From Candidatus Bathyarchaeota archaeon (GTDB lineage: Archaea; Thermoproteota; Bathyarchaeia; Bathyarchaeales; Bathycorpusculaceae): 64,000 nucleotides of DNA. Under the pieces are notes generated by a model, which did not search any database, was not told the DNA's origin, and was given only the letters and a program-made list of their open reading frames with translations. Location: NCBI GenBank assembly GCA_026014485.1, contig JAOZIE010000002.1, positions 171,081 through 235,080 of the forward strand. The letters are read 5' to 3'. The position numbers were made by a program, and so were the translations under genes. Each line of letters opens with the position of its first letter. Position 1 is the first letter of the stretch. Below, one piece after another: positions 48,809-58,482 of this stretch.

Positions 48809-49948
48809 ATGTCTACGTCTAACCCAGAACGCAACAATGACATGGTCGTTACCCCTTGGGAAGTTAAAGGTAAAGTCGACTATGCACGGTTAATCCGCGA
48901 ATTCGGTACCCAACCCCTCACCGACGAGTTACTTGGCAAAATCGCAAAGTACACCGACAAACTGCACCTGCAGATTGACCGCCACATTTTCTTTAGCCAC
49001 CGCGACCTCGATGTCGTCCTTAACCTGTATGAACAAGGCACAAAGTTTGTGCTTTACACGGGGCGGGGACCAAGCGGACCCGTTCACATTGGGCATCTTG
49101 TACCGTGGATTTTTACAAGGCATCTTCAAGAGAAATTTGGTGTCCGCCTGTACTTCCAGATGACCGACGATGAGAAGTTCCTCATAGATGATGATGCCAC
49201 TTTGGCGGAAACACGGAAGTGGTCCTACGAGAACGCGTTGGATCTCATAGCTGTGGGCTTCAAACCAGAAGACACCTACATTATTTATGATGTGCAGGAT
49301 ATGGATTTGCTCTACGACATCACGTTGGAAGTTGCTAAACGCATAACCTACAGCACTGCCCGGAGCACTTTTGGTTTTCAGGACAGCACCAACATCGGCT
49401 GGGTTTTCTGGCCCGCCATACAGGCAGCGCCCTGTTTCATCCACAAGAAACTTACAGGCGAAAATGTTCCTGCCTTGATTCCTGCTGCTATAGACCAAGA
49501 CCCCTATTGGAGGGTAACCCGCGACATCGCCCAGAAACTCGGATACTACAAGCCAGCCCAGATTCACTGCCGCTTCCTCCCCGGTCTGGCTGCAGGCGGA
49601 AAAATGAGTGCCTCCATGCCCGAAACCAGCATATTCACAATGGACCCACCCGAGGTGGTGAAGAAGAAAATCTGGAACGCCTTCACAGGAGGCAAAGGCA
49701 CGGCAGCGGAGCAGCGGAAACTTGGCGCTGACCCCTCAGTCTGCAGCATATTCCAATACTACTTCTACCTCTTCGAGGAAGACAACAGCAAACTGGCAGA
49801 GCGCGAACGCAAGTGTCGTGCAGGCGAATTACTCTGCGGGGAATGTAAAATGGACATAGTTGGGAAACTCAACAAGTTTCTTGAAGCACACAGAGAGCGC
49901 CGCGAAAAAGCCAAAGACGTAATCGCACAGTACCGTGTAAAACGGTAA
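48809..49948 (+). CDS. trpS: Tryptophanyl-tRNA synthetase
   Basis: TGRGPSGPVHIGHLVPW; KMSAS; AAPCFIH; archaeal/eukaryotic type. Confidence 0.93.
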   Translation: MSTSNPERNNDMVVTPWEVKGKVDYARLIREFGTQPLTDELLGKIAKYTDKLHLQIDRHIFFSHRDLDVVLNLYEQGTKFVLYTGRGPSGPVHIGHLVPWIFTRHLQEKFGVRLYFQMTDDEKFLIDDDATLAETRKWSYENALDLIAVGFKPEDTYIIYDVQDMDLLYDITLEVAKRITYSTARSTFGFQDSTNIGWVFWPAIQAAPCFIHKKLTGENVPALIPAAIDQDPYWRVTRDIAQKLGYYKPAQIHCRFLPGLAAGGKMSASMPETSIFTMDPPEVVKKKIWNAFTGGKGTAAEQRKLGADPSVCSIFQYYFYLFEEDNSKLAERERKCRAGELLCGECKMDIVGKLNKFLEAHRERREKAKDVIAQYRVKR

Positions 49949-50132
49949 CTCCTTTTTCTAATTGTAGCTTCAGAGCGGTATCTGCTTTTTCAGTGGCTAT
50001 TTTTTGTTGAGTTATTCATTCGGAAGTAGCGTGTTGTGCTTCAGGAGCTGATTTGTCTGGGGATGTAAATGTTTTTTAGTTCCCTTTTTCTTTAATCTTA
50101 TTGTATCTTTTATCAAATTTTGTGGAGGTGAA

Positions 50133-50585
50133 TTGAGAATGGCAGGTATTTGTGATACTGCAGTTGCAGCAGGCAACTTCAAAACTCTTTATGCGGCAAC
50201 CAAGGCGGCAGGATTAGTGGAAACTTTAAACACAAAGGGTCCGTTCACGGTCTTCGCGCCAACAGACGAGGCGTTTGCTAAGCTTCCCGCAGGCACCGTT
50301 GAAAGTCTCCTAAAAGACATCCCTAAGCTAAAGTCAATTTTGACTTACCATGTGGTTGAGGGCAAGGTTTTGGCGGCTGATGCGGCAAAACTCAAGACAG
50401 CTAAAACTCTGCAGGGTCAAGAGTTGAAAATTGACGCGGCAAGATGGCATCTTCATAGCAACATCAAAATCAACGATGCTAACGTCATAAAAGCTGATGT
50501 CATGGCAGACAACGGCGTTATTCACGTAATCGACAAAGTTTTGATGCCTAAAAGTCCGGGTCAAGCTGTTGTTTCGCCCTTGTAA
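50133..50585 (+). CDS. Fasciclin-domain protein
   Basis: [22 protein letters not shown]...[10 protein letters not shown]...[13 protein letters not shown]. Confidence 0.95.
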   Translation: MRMAGICDTAVAAGNFKTLYAATKAAGLVETLNTKGPFTVFAPTDEAFAKLPAGTVESLLKDIPKLKSILTYHVVEGKVLAADAAKLKTAKTLQGQELKIDAARWHLHSNIKINDANVIKADVMADNGVIHVIDKVLMPKSPGQAVVSPL

Positions 50586-50596
50586 GGAACCTAAAC

Positions 50597-51196
50597 GTGG
50601 GCGTGAGAGCGTTGGTTGAAACAATAGAGTACGAAATCATTCGCAAAGTGGGCAAAGTGGAGATTCGCCGCTACCCAAAGATAGTTATCGCTAAAGTGGA
50701 CAACCCCCAAACAGACGCCTTTAATCTGTTATACACGTATATTACTGGAGAAAACAAGCAGCAGTCCAAGGTGAAAATGACCGCTCCAGTTATGTCTCAA
50801 AAAATCGCAATGACCTCTCCCGTCTTCTCAGAATCTGATTCCATGGCGTTTGTTATGCCCAAAGAATTCACTCTGGAAACCACGCCTGAACCACTGGATG
50901 AACGAGTGAAAATAGCTGAAGTTCCAGCCCGCCTTGTTGCTGCTTTACGTTTCTCTGGCGGTTGGTCGGGGGAGCACTTTGAAAAGAAGACGCAAGAGTT
51001 GCTGAACGCATTAGTTGAGGCAAAAATCAAACTGAAAGGGCAAGTATTCACGATGCTGTACAACCCGCCGTTTATTCCCGGCTTCTTGCGAAGAAACGAG
51101 GTCGCTGTTGAAGTGGAAACCCCTGATGAACCCAGCAACCCTCATCTTCAACCACGCTTCTCAATTGCTCTATCGGGCTGCTTGGATTTTTTTTAG
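50597..51196 (+). CDS. SOUL-family heme-binding protein
   Basis: YEIIRKVGKVEIRRYPKIVIAKV...KVKMTAPVMS...FVMPKEFTLETTPEP. Confidence 0.92.
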   Translation: MGVRALVETIEYEIIRKVGKVEIRRYPKIVIAKVDNPQTDAFNLLYTYITGENKQQSKVKMTAPVMSQKIAMTSPVFSESDSMAFVMPKEFTLETTPEPLDERVKIAEVPARLVAALRFSGGWSGEHFEKKTQELLNALVEAKIKLKGQVFTMLYNPPFIPGFLRRNEVAVEVETPDEPSNPHLQPRFSIALSGCLDFF

Positions 51197-51269
51197 TAAT
51201 CAAAGTGGCTCCAAAAATTTATAAGCTGAAAACAATAAAGATGGAAATAGAGAGTTGGAGAGATGAAAA

Positions 51270-52100
51270 GTGGACTATAAAGAAAGGCAGGAGATAATAG
51301 CGAACTCGCCAATATCCTTCGGGTACCTTAAGAAGTTTAACATAGGCGCGGGCATTTTGCAGTTGGCAAACGGAATTGCCATTCTCGCCTTGACTTTTCT
51401 TTTGACTTGGCCGAAAGGAACCGACATCTACACGTTCTATCTTAGCTTCACGCAGGTAAATCCCGCCAGCCCCGCAATTATCGCCGCGCCTAACCCTCAG
51501 GTGTTCTTCACAATTGGCTATCTGGGCATCTTGCTGGCTGCTTTCCCGCTGATTTCAGCTTTCGCTCATTTCATCATTGCTTTTCCCAAAAACAAATCCT
51601 ACAACGAAAACCTCAAAAAAGGCATGAATCCCTATCGGTGGTATGAATACGCTTTTTCAAGTTCAATTATGATTTGGGTGATTTCTACTTTTGTTGGCAT
51701 ATTGGATTTCTGGTCGCTGGCAATGATTTTTGTCTTAAACGCTATGATGATAATGTTCGGGTACCTCATGGAGGTCATAAACCAGAAAACAGAGAAAACC
51801 AGCTGGGCAGCATTCAATTTAGGAAGCATTTCAGGCGGGTTCCCGTGGGTGGTGCTGTTTGCTTACTTCACAGGCGCCGTTATCTCAAGCGAAGGCAACG
51901 TGCCCGCGTTTGTTTACACAATATTTGCTGTGTACTTGGTTCTGTTCATGAGCTTCGCAGTCAACATGGCGCTGCAGTACAAGGGAGTGGGACGCTGGAG
52001 AGATTACCTTTACGGAGAAAGAGCCTATATTGTCCTGAGTTTCGTAGCGAAAACGGTACTTGTCTGGCTAGTATTTGCGGGTCTGTTTAAGCCATTCTAA
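51270..52100 (+). CDS. Heliorhodopsin
   Basis: Seven-TM-like; RWYEYAFSSSIMIWVIS (counterion region) and ERAYIVLSFVAKTVLVWLVFAG (candidate Schiff-base Lys); GTG start. Confidence 0.9.
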   Translation: MDYKERQEIIANSPISFGYLKKFNIGAGILQLANGIAILALTFLLTWPKGTDIYTFYLSFTQVNPASPAIIAAPNPQVFFTIGYLGILLAAFPLISAFAHFIIAFPKNKSYNENLKKGMNPYRWYEYAFSSSIMIWVISTFVGILDFWSLAMIFVLNAMMIMFGYLMEVINQKTEKTSWAAFNLGSISGGFPWVVLFAYFTGAVISSEGNVPAFVYTIFAVYLVLFMSFAVNMALQYKGVGRWRDYLYGERAYIVLSFVAKTVLVWLVFAGLFKPF

Positions 52101-52228
52101 CGCCGTCCCTTTCTTCTTTTTCTGCTTGTAAAGCTTTTTCTAATTAGCCAAAAACCAGTTGTATGAATGTTAGGGGCAATGAAAAAAGAAATAAGTTTGT
52201 AACGCGTGAATGCAAATAGTGAATTGTT

Positions 52229-52780
52229 ATGTCTGGCAAAGTGGAAGTTACCTCTCAATACGCCTATCGGCTTCTTCATCCAATGCACACCGTCTTGGTT
52301 TCTTGCGTGGGAAAAACAGGCAAACCTAACGTTACCGCCATAGCCTGGGCAATGCCCACCAGCAGCAAACCACCCCTTGTCGCAATCAGCATATCACCCC
52401 AACGGCACTCACACACGCTCATCGATGAATCCAAGGATTTCGTCATAAACATCCCCACGCTGGAGCTGTTGCAGTCCGTTTACGCCTGCGGCTCATTTAG
52501 CGGTCGAAGCTTTGACAAATTCAAGAAAGCAGGGTTAACGCCGATTCCAGCCAAAAAAGTGACTGCCCCCGCCATCAAAGAATGCATCGCCCACATAGAA
52601 TGCACCGTTGAAGACCAATTCACAACGGGCGACCACACGGTTTTCGTGGGCAAAGTGGTTGCGGCATACGCTAGCCCCGGCGTCTTCACTGAACGCTACA
52701 GCTTAGAGTCAGCACGAATGCTCTACCACGCAGGCGGCAACAACTTCGCGGTTCTGGACCCCAAAATCTACAAGCCATAA
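52229..52780 (+). CDS. Flavin reductase-like/FMN-binding split-barrel protein
   Basis: VLVSCVGKTGKPNVTAIAWAMPTSSKPPLVAISISPQRHSHTLI...FVINIP. Confidence 0.9.
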   Translation: MSGKVEVTSQYAYRLLHPMHTVLVSCVGKTGKPNVTAIAWAMPTSSKPPLVAISISPQRHSHTLIDESKDFVINIPTLELLQSVYACGSFSGRSFDKFKKAGLTPIPAKKVTAPAIKECIAHIECTVEDQFTTGDHTVFVGKVVAAYASPGVFTERYSLESARMLYHAGGNNFAVLDPKIYKP

Positions 52781-52860
52781 ACGTTTGTGGCGTGTGGGTA
52801 GGCATTTAAGCGTGCAGGACGTTAACATGAGCCGTATGAGCAGTTGAAGTGAAACCGTGA

Positions 52861-53766
52861 ATGACACTCTATGATGAAGAAGCCTTAGAGAAGTTTAGGC
52901 TTTCAGGACAGATTCTGCGTGAATCCCGCGAAGAAATGCGGGGGTACGTACGCGAAAACATGTCGATTCTTGAAGTGTGTGAGAAAGCTGAGGCGCTTAT
53001 CTGCGAGAAAGGCGGAAAACCCGCTTTCCCATGTAACGTTTCCATAGACGAAGTAGCCGCCCACTATACTTCTCCTCCTGGTGACACCAGCAGGATTCCA
53101 GAGCGGTCTGTGGTTAAAGTGGACATGGGCGTCCACATCGACGGCTACGTTACTGACACTGCCTTTACGGCTTGCTTTAACTCCGACTACGAAATCATGA
53201 CGGAGACCGCTGAAACTGCCCTGAAGGCGGCTATAGCTACAATTCAGGCGGATGTTTCCCCATCCAAAATCGGCAGCGTCATCGAAAACACCATCAAAAA
53301 CCGCGGTTTCAAACCTATCCAGAACTTGACGGGGCACTCGGTTGGCCGATACATCGTTCACGCAGGCAAAAGCATCCCTAACGTTAATCAGATTTCTTTT
53401 GGGAAGCTCAAGGCAGGCGAACTCTACGCCATTGAACCCTTCGTCACCGTCCACGAGGCAGGCGGGGCAGTAGAGGATACCGCTCAGAAAACGATATTTC
53501 GGTTGGTGAAAACCAAGTCCACCAAAAACCCCGATGCAAAGCAGCTTCTAAAGTTCATTGAAGATAATTTTCGGACATTGCCGTTTGCTGAACGGTGGCT
53601 GATAGGCGTTTTGCCTGAGAAGCGGCACCGCGAAGTCTTCAGAGAGCTTTTAGCAACCAAAGCAATCATGGGGTACCCCGTTTTTGTTGAGGTCACCCGA
53701 AAAACGGTAACTCAAGCCGAACATACGTTGCTGGTAAAAGAAGACGGGTGCACCATCCTCACCTAA
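52861..53766 (+). CDS. map: Type II methionine aminopeptidase
   Basis: FPCNVSIDEVAAHYTSPPGD, VKVDMGVHIDGYVTDTAFT, GHSVGRYIVHAGKSIPN. Confidence 0.95.
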   Translation: MTLYDEEALEKFRLSGQILRESREEMRGYVRENMSILEVCEKAEALICEKGGKPAFPCNVSIDEVAAHYTSPPGDTSRIPERSVVKVDMGVHIDGYVTDTAFTACFNSDYEIMTETAETALKAAIATIQADVSPSKIGSVIENTIKNRGFKPIQNLTGHSVGRYIVHAGKSIPNVNQISFGKLKAGELYAIEPFVTVHEAGGAVEDTAQKTIFRLVKTKSTKNPDAKQLLKFIEDNFRTLPFAERWLIGVLPEKRHREVFRELLATKAIMGYPVFVEVTRKTVTQAEHTLLVKEDGCTILT

Positions 53767-53821
53767 AGGGTTCACTCAACAAAACATTACCCGCCAACTC
53801 CCCCTTCCATTTAGACGGCAA

Positions 53822-53905
53822 AACAACGACACGGCAATCTGGACTTAAACGCCCTGAGCGCGCCATCCGACCTGCAATTCTATGAAAAGCTTGGATTCAT
53901 TTAAC
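53822..53905 (+). pseudogene. GNAT acetyltransferase C-terminal fragment
   Basis: In-frame QRHGNLDLNALSAPSDLQFYEKLGFI* with no upstream GNAT core. Confidence 0.45.
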
Positions 53906-54048
53906 TCGGCTGGTCAATATATGCCTGACTGGCGCGGTTGCCCCTACAAGAAGACAATGAACTCCAGATAGAGCTGACGAGAAAAGAGGAAAAAGTTTGT
54001 GGGTTAACTCGGTTTGAACGAGCGCCCTTTACTACACGGGTTGTTGAT

Positions 54049-54471
54049 TTAGGCGGTTGGGTTTTTTTCTTTTTCTTTCAGGGTTGGTTCACGGTAAATT
54101 GCTGTGATTACCTGTGTGTCTTCGCATTTGCTGCATTTGTCGAGTTCTTTGTAGACGTAGTCGCCGCGTTGGAATTCTCGGGTGCTTTTTATGCCGCACT
54201 TGATGCATTCGATGGTGGTTAGGATTTTGGGGGTTTCGATTTTTAGGGTTGCAACGTGCTTGCGGGACTGGAACACGTAGTAGCCTGAAAGCGCCAAGGC
54301 GATGAATCCTATGGCTAGCAGGTAAGCTGTGACTTCAATGAAGCCCTCGTAGAATGCGGTTACCCCTGCAACTATGGCTATGATGGATAGGATTAAAGTG
54401 ATGTATGTTACTGCTAGTACAAACGTTGAGATTTTGTTGCTACTTCCTGAAGAGGCTGCTTTGTTTGTCAT
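54049..54471 (-). CDS. Two-TM protein with CxxC motifs
   Basis: N-terminal TM pair then CIKCGIKSTREFQRGDYVYKELDKCSKCEDTQVITAIYRE. Confidence 0.78.
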   Translation of the reverse strand: MTNKAASSGSSNKISTFVLAVTYITLILSIIAIVAGVTAFYEGFIEVTAYLLAIGFIALALSGYYVFQSRKHVATLKIETPKILTTIECIKCGIKSTREFQRGDYVYKELDKCSKCEDTQVITAIYREPTLKEKEKNPTA

Positions 54472-54483
54472 TTCATGTTCCTC

Positions 54484-55659
54484 CTATTGCCCTACTCCTA
54501 TGGTGTTTCCGACGCCCACAATTATGATTTGGTCGCCTTCTTTGGTTCTTTCCTTAACCACGTCTTTGACGCGTTCGATGGCTTTTTCTGCCGCGTTAGA
54601 GATTTCTTTGCGCATCATGGAAACGGCGTCGCCGATGTCCTCTTTCACTATAACTGCGTAAAGGGGAATCTTGTCCTCCATTATTGCTTCTTCAATCTTG
54701 TACTGGTCAACGCCTGGTCCTCCAATTGCCGCGCCGATGCCTTCCGCGATTTCACCTAACGCTTCCCCTTCCAGCTTTAAGCCAGCGTCAATCATGATGA
54801 CAGCGGAGATTTTGCCTCTGTTTTCTTCGATGAGTGCTTTGACGGCATCGCCTGGTTTGCCTACGTTTCCGCCTGGGCCTTCGGCTTTCGTGACGAGGGC
54901 GGTGCGGTTTTCAAAGGGTACTGTTGCGACGACGCAGTCTTTGGGGACTTTGCGTACTTCGTGTCCGTGCATGAGTCTAGCTGCGATTAGGGGTCCCACG
55001 CCGTCTCCGATGGGTTGCCCGTAGGCGAAGGCTTTTAGCGCGCTTGAGTATGCCTCTGCCTCTTTCATGACTAGGGGCAGAATCATCTGAAGCTGCATTA
55101 TGGTGTAGAGGCTTAGTGTTTTCTTGCCTTGTAGGTAGTAGTGGCGCACGACTTTGTAGATGAAGTTTAGTGCCATCGCTGCTTCCAGCGTGTTTTCTAA
55201 GTTGTAAACTTGCACTTCGTCGCTTGCAGGAGCCATAAGCTTCACTTCCTCCTTTAAGCGTTCATCTCTAACGTCAAGGATGTGGTCAAGCTTGTGCACT
55301 ATGCCTGAGGGATCCATGTTTTGTGGTGCAATGGTGAAATATTCCAGATAGCGGTCCACTTTGCTTGACGGGTCCGCTGTGGGTTTGCCGATTTCGTTTA
55401 TGGTTTCGATGGCGGTTTTTCTGCCTTCTTCCTTTAAGAGTTTAAGTTTGAACAGCGAACTTTCTACTTCCCGTATCATAACGTACATCTGAATTCTTTG
55501 TCCATAGAATATGAAGACGAAAATGAACAGGTACGAAAGTAAACTGATAATTGTTAGTATAGGGTCACCTGAACCGAGCCCTAGTTGATTGTTCAAAATC
55601 GAAGGCTGAACCAGCATATTCATCATTTCACCATCACTTCTCTTGAAAACTATTTGCAC
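54484..55659 (-). CDS. DUF1512 archaeal membrane protein
   Basis: GVGPLIAARLMHG, VPKDCVVATVPFENRTALVTKAEGPGGNVGKPGDAV; single N-terminal TM. Confidence 0.88.
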   Translation of the reverse strand: MQIVFKRSDGEMMNMLVQPSILNNQLGLGSGDPILTIISLLSYLFIFVFIFYGQRIQMYVMIREVESSLFKLKLLKEEGRKTAIETINEIGKPTADPSSKVDRYLEYFTIAPQNMDPSGIVHKLDHILDVRDERLKEEVKLMAPASDEVQVYNLENTLEAAMALNFIYKVVRHYYLQGKKTLSLYTIMQLQMILPLVMKEAEAYSSALKAFAYGQPIGDGVGPLIAARLMHGHEVRKVPKDCVVATVPFENRTALVTKAEGPGGNVGKPGDAVKALIEENRGKISAVIMIDAGLKLEGEALGEIAEGIGAAIGGPGVDQYKIEEAIMEDKIPLYAVIVKEDIGDAVSMMRKEISNAAEKAIERVKDVVKERTKEGDQIIIVGVGNTIGVGQ

Positions 55660-55712
55660 TTAGTTATAAAGCTTAGCCAAATACCGCTTGCTTTTAAGTG
55701 CCTTTTGAAGTA

Positions 55713-55833
55713 GGTTGCCAGCTTTCCCGGGTTCTCATGGCCGAAGACCACAATACAGCGGGGAACGGAACACGGTTTAACTTCTGAGTTCGGAACGGGA
55801 TCAGGTGGAACCCGCGCCCTATGACCGGCAAAC
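55713..55833 (-). rRNA. 5S ribosomal RNA
   Basis: RC contains CCTGATCCCGTTCCGAACTCAGAAGTTAAACC and complementary ends TTGCCGG/CTGGCAA. Confidence 0.93.
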
Positions 55834-55985
55834 CCAAATTTACACCTGAGGTTTCCTTCATAAACCTTGCGTTTTGCCTCTACAAGACGGCTCAACTGGC
55901 TGTTTTCGTGTTTTGAAAAAAGCTTGTTGAAAGCGTGTTTTGCCGCTGGTGACCAAAGAAAAAAGAAGGGGAAGAAGTTGTGTGG

Positions 55986-57989
55986 TCACGGTTTTTTCTT
56001 CTTTTTCAGCAGAATCATTTCCGCGGAAGCGACAGACGCGATTACCCCGGCGACAGTCAGTATCGCGATGAAACTGGAGATTTCAGGTATAGTCGGTGAA
56101 GCTGTTGGTGATGAACTTGGGCTCGGAGACGCTGTAGGAGTTGGGCTAAGTGTCGGGGAGGCTGTGGGGGACGGTGTAACTGTCGGCGTTGGTGAGGTTG
56201 TTGGCGCTGGGGATGCTGTAGGGGATGGGGAAGCAGTCGGCGTTGGCGAAGGAGACGCAGTTGGGGTTGGGGATGCTGTAGGCGTTGGGCTAGATGTCGG
56301 GGAGACTGTGGGCGAAGGCGATGCCGTTGGGGTTGGTGAAGCTGTTGGTGTAGACGTTGGTGATGGTGAGGCGGTGGGTGAGGCTGTTGGGGTTGGTGAA
56401 GCTGTTGGCGAAGTAGTCGGGGTTGGTGAGGCGGTGGGGCTTGGGGAGGGTGTTGCTGTTGGTGATGGGGTCGGGGTCGGCGTGGGTTGGGGTGCTTGTT
56501 GTTGTGTCTGTATTAGCCCCGATATTCTTCCTGAGACTTTAGCTGTTAATTGGAAGTCGATGTTGGCGGTCACTAGGTTGACTATTACGGTTATTCCACT
56601 TTGAACCTCTGAGTTGTAGCCGTCTGAGGTTGCGGTTACGTTGTATGTTCCTGTCTGCAGTCCTGTGGATATGATGTAGTCTCCTGTGCTGTTTGTTGTT
56701 GCTGTGCCGAAGTTGAGGCCAAGTGTGTCTTGTGCTGTTACTAAAGCGAATTCTATTGGGCTTCCTGTTGAGTTGGTGACTTTGCCTGTTATTGTGCCAG
56801 ATGGCTGAATGGTGAGTTGCAGGTTAACGGTTGTGGCTTGCCCTTCAGTAACGTCTATTCCTGATGTTGAGTTGAAGCTGAATCCGAAAGATGCAAAGAC
56901 TGTGTAGGTTCCGTTTCCCAGTCCGCTTGTTATATTGTAGTGACCTGACGAGTTGGTTGTTGCAGAACCAAAGAAGTCAGCGTCTTCGGAGGTGGCGACT
57001 ACGATTACGCTGTCAATTGGCTGGTCTGTGTCTGAGGTGATTGTTCCCGAGATTATGCCGGAGGGGTCAAGGGAAATGTCGACTGTGGTTTGTTCTCCCG
57101 CCGTGACTGCGATATCAGTGACCGTTTTCGGTACATGTCCCTCTGGGAAAATTACTGTGACATTGTAGGTTCCGGTGGCAAGGTCTGTGTTCATTGTGTA
57201 GTGCCCCGTGGAGTTGGTTATGGCAAAATCTGCGTATTCCCCGTCGGCTGAAACGGCTTGGACAAAAATGTCTGCTAAGGGCATCGAGGAGACCGTGTCG
57301 TTGACTGTTCCGGTGATTACTCCGGATTTGGGCAGGGCTATGTTGATGCCGCTTGTGGTTTCTCCTGCGGTTATCGAGACCGAAACAGTTTGGGATATGT
57401 ATCCCATAGCAAGTGATGTGGAAACGTTGTAGGTACCCGTTGGGAGGTCAGTGTCTAACCGGTAGTTTCCTTCGCTGTCCGTTATTGCGACATCATCTAC
57501 GCTTGACCCGTTTGAGTGTACGGCTGAGACGAACACGTCTGGCAGCGGCATGTCTGTTGCGGCATCTGTTACATTACCTGTTATGACCCCAGATACTGGC
57601 ATCATGATGTCCACGTTAGCTGTTTCTTCGCCTGCCGTGACAGAGACGTTTTCAACCATTGTGTTCACGTAGCCTTGGGCGGAGGCAGCTACCGTGTAGT
57701 TGCCTGTATCCAAGAAAGTTGTTATGTTATAGAATCCTTGGGCGTCTGTCACTGCGCTCCCGAAGCCAGTGCCTGATGCTGACACGATAGCGTCGGGAAC
57801 CGGATACGGAGGCTGCGCAGAGGCACCTTGCTGAGAAACCGAGAAAAAGCCGATTGCTGCTCCTGCAATTAACCCAGTTAAAAGCAGCGACACTAAAAAG
57901 TTTGCTTTAGCTTTGGTTTTATCTATTTTTGAGACGCTTTGATGCCATGCTGCAAAAGAAGGAGCAAAAAAATGTACATTGGTTTTCAT
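55986..57989 (-). CDS. Surface protein with tandem carboxypeptidase-regulatory-like repeats, P/T/S stalk and C-terminal anchor
   Basis: Repeated ~75-aa units (SGxITGxVTxxxxxxPLxxxxVxAxxxxG...ATTNSxGxYxIxTxLxTGTYNVT); long [10 protein letters not shown] stalk; PTIPEI-TM-KKKKKP tail. Confidence 0.88.
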   Translation of the reverse strand: MKTNVHFFAPSFAAWHQSVSKIDKTKAKANFLVSLLLTGLIAGAAIGFFSVSQQGASAQPPYPVPDAIVSASGTGFGSAVTDAQGFYNITTFLDTGNYTVAASAQGYVNTMVENVSVTAGEETANVDIMMPVSGVITGNVTDAATDMPLPDVFVSAVHSNGSSVDDVAITDSEGNYRLDTDLPTGTYNVSTSLAMGYISQTVSVSITAGETTSGINIALPKSGVITGTVNDTVSSMPLADIFVQAVSADGEYADFAITNSTGHYTMNTDLATGTYNVTVIFPEGHVPKTVTDIAVTAGEQTTVDISLDPSGIISGTITSDTDQPIDSVIVVATSEDADFFGSATTNSSGHYNITSGLGNGTYTVFASFGFSFNSTSGIDVTEGQATTVNLQLTIQPSGTITGKVTNSTGSPIEFALVTAQDTLGLNFGTATTNSTGDYIISTGLQTGTYNVTATSDGYNSEVQSGITVIVNLVTANIDFQLTAKVSGRISGLIQTQQQAPQPTPTPTPSPTATPSPSPTASPTPTTSPTASPTPTASPTASPSPTSTPTASPTPTASPSPTVSPTSSPTPTASPTPTASPSPTPTASPSPTASPAPTTSPTPTVTPSPTASPTLSPTPTASPSPSSSPTASPTIPEISSFIAILTVAGVIASVASAEMILLKKKKKP

Positions 57990-58157
57990 AGAAAAACACC
58001 AGAAGTTGCTCTTGGTTTAACTGCATTATCGGCAATAAAACCGTTTTGGTACACATTCAGATGCAACAAACTGCAGAGAAACAACAGCAAAATATGATCT
58101 GTGCCTGCCCATACTATGCGTGAATCATGCATTTCTGAGGCAAAGAAAACGAAGTTT

Positions 58158-58331
58158 TGGTGGGGCGTGCCGGATTTGAACCGACGACCTTTCCCCAAGA
58201 GCAGCGCAAGGCTACTCTTTACGGGTATCTCTATGACTGCTCCAAAGCTTCGTCATTCCCCAAAGGGTCGGCATACCCGTTAAAGTTATGCCTCTGGAGC
58301 CCGTCGTCATACCGGTCTAGACTAACACCCC
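58158..58331 (-). tRNA. tRNA-Trp(CCA) with intron and extra variable-region insertion, encoded CCA
   Basis: RC GGGGTGT...GTCTAGACCGGTATGACG ACGGG CTCCAG[intron]A CCCGT ... GTCGGTTCAAATCCGGCACGCCCCACCA; acceptor, D, anticodon and T arms pair. Confidence 0.78.
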
Positions 58332-58482
58332 AACCAAACAGCCAATAAACGACACTTCAAATATTTAAACCTCTTTCCATCCACAAATTAATTGCTTATG
58401 AAAGGAACCCTGGGTTGGTGCAGGGCTGTTTAGTTGTTTTTTCGGAAAATCTTCCATGTTTTTCTCTGTTGCTTATGCTTAC

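Noticed and set aside
48929-49567. 212-aa minus-strand ORF
   Set aside because: Antisense to TrpRS; no independent evidence.
52903-53454. 183-aa minus-strand ORF
   Set aside because: Antisense to methionine aminopeptidase.
55867-56604. 245-aa plus-strand ORF rich in [13 protein letters not shown]
   Set aside because: Antisense image of the P/T/S stalk of 55986-57989; low-complexity artefact.
58158-58331. Alternative reading as tRNA-Pro(GGG) using the TTGGGG loop near the 3' end
   Set aside because: The stems around that loop do not pair properly, while the Trp anticodon arm, D arm and acceptor all fit.
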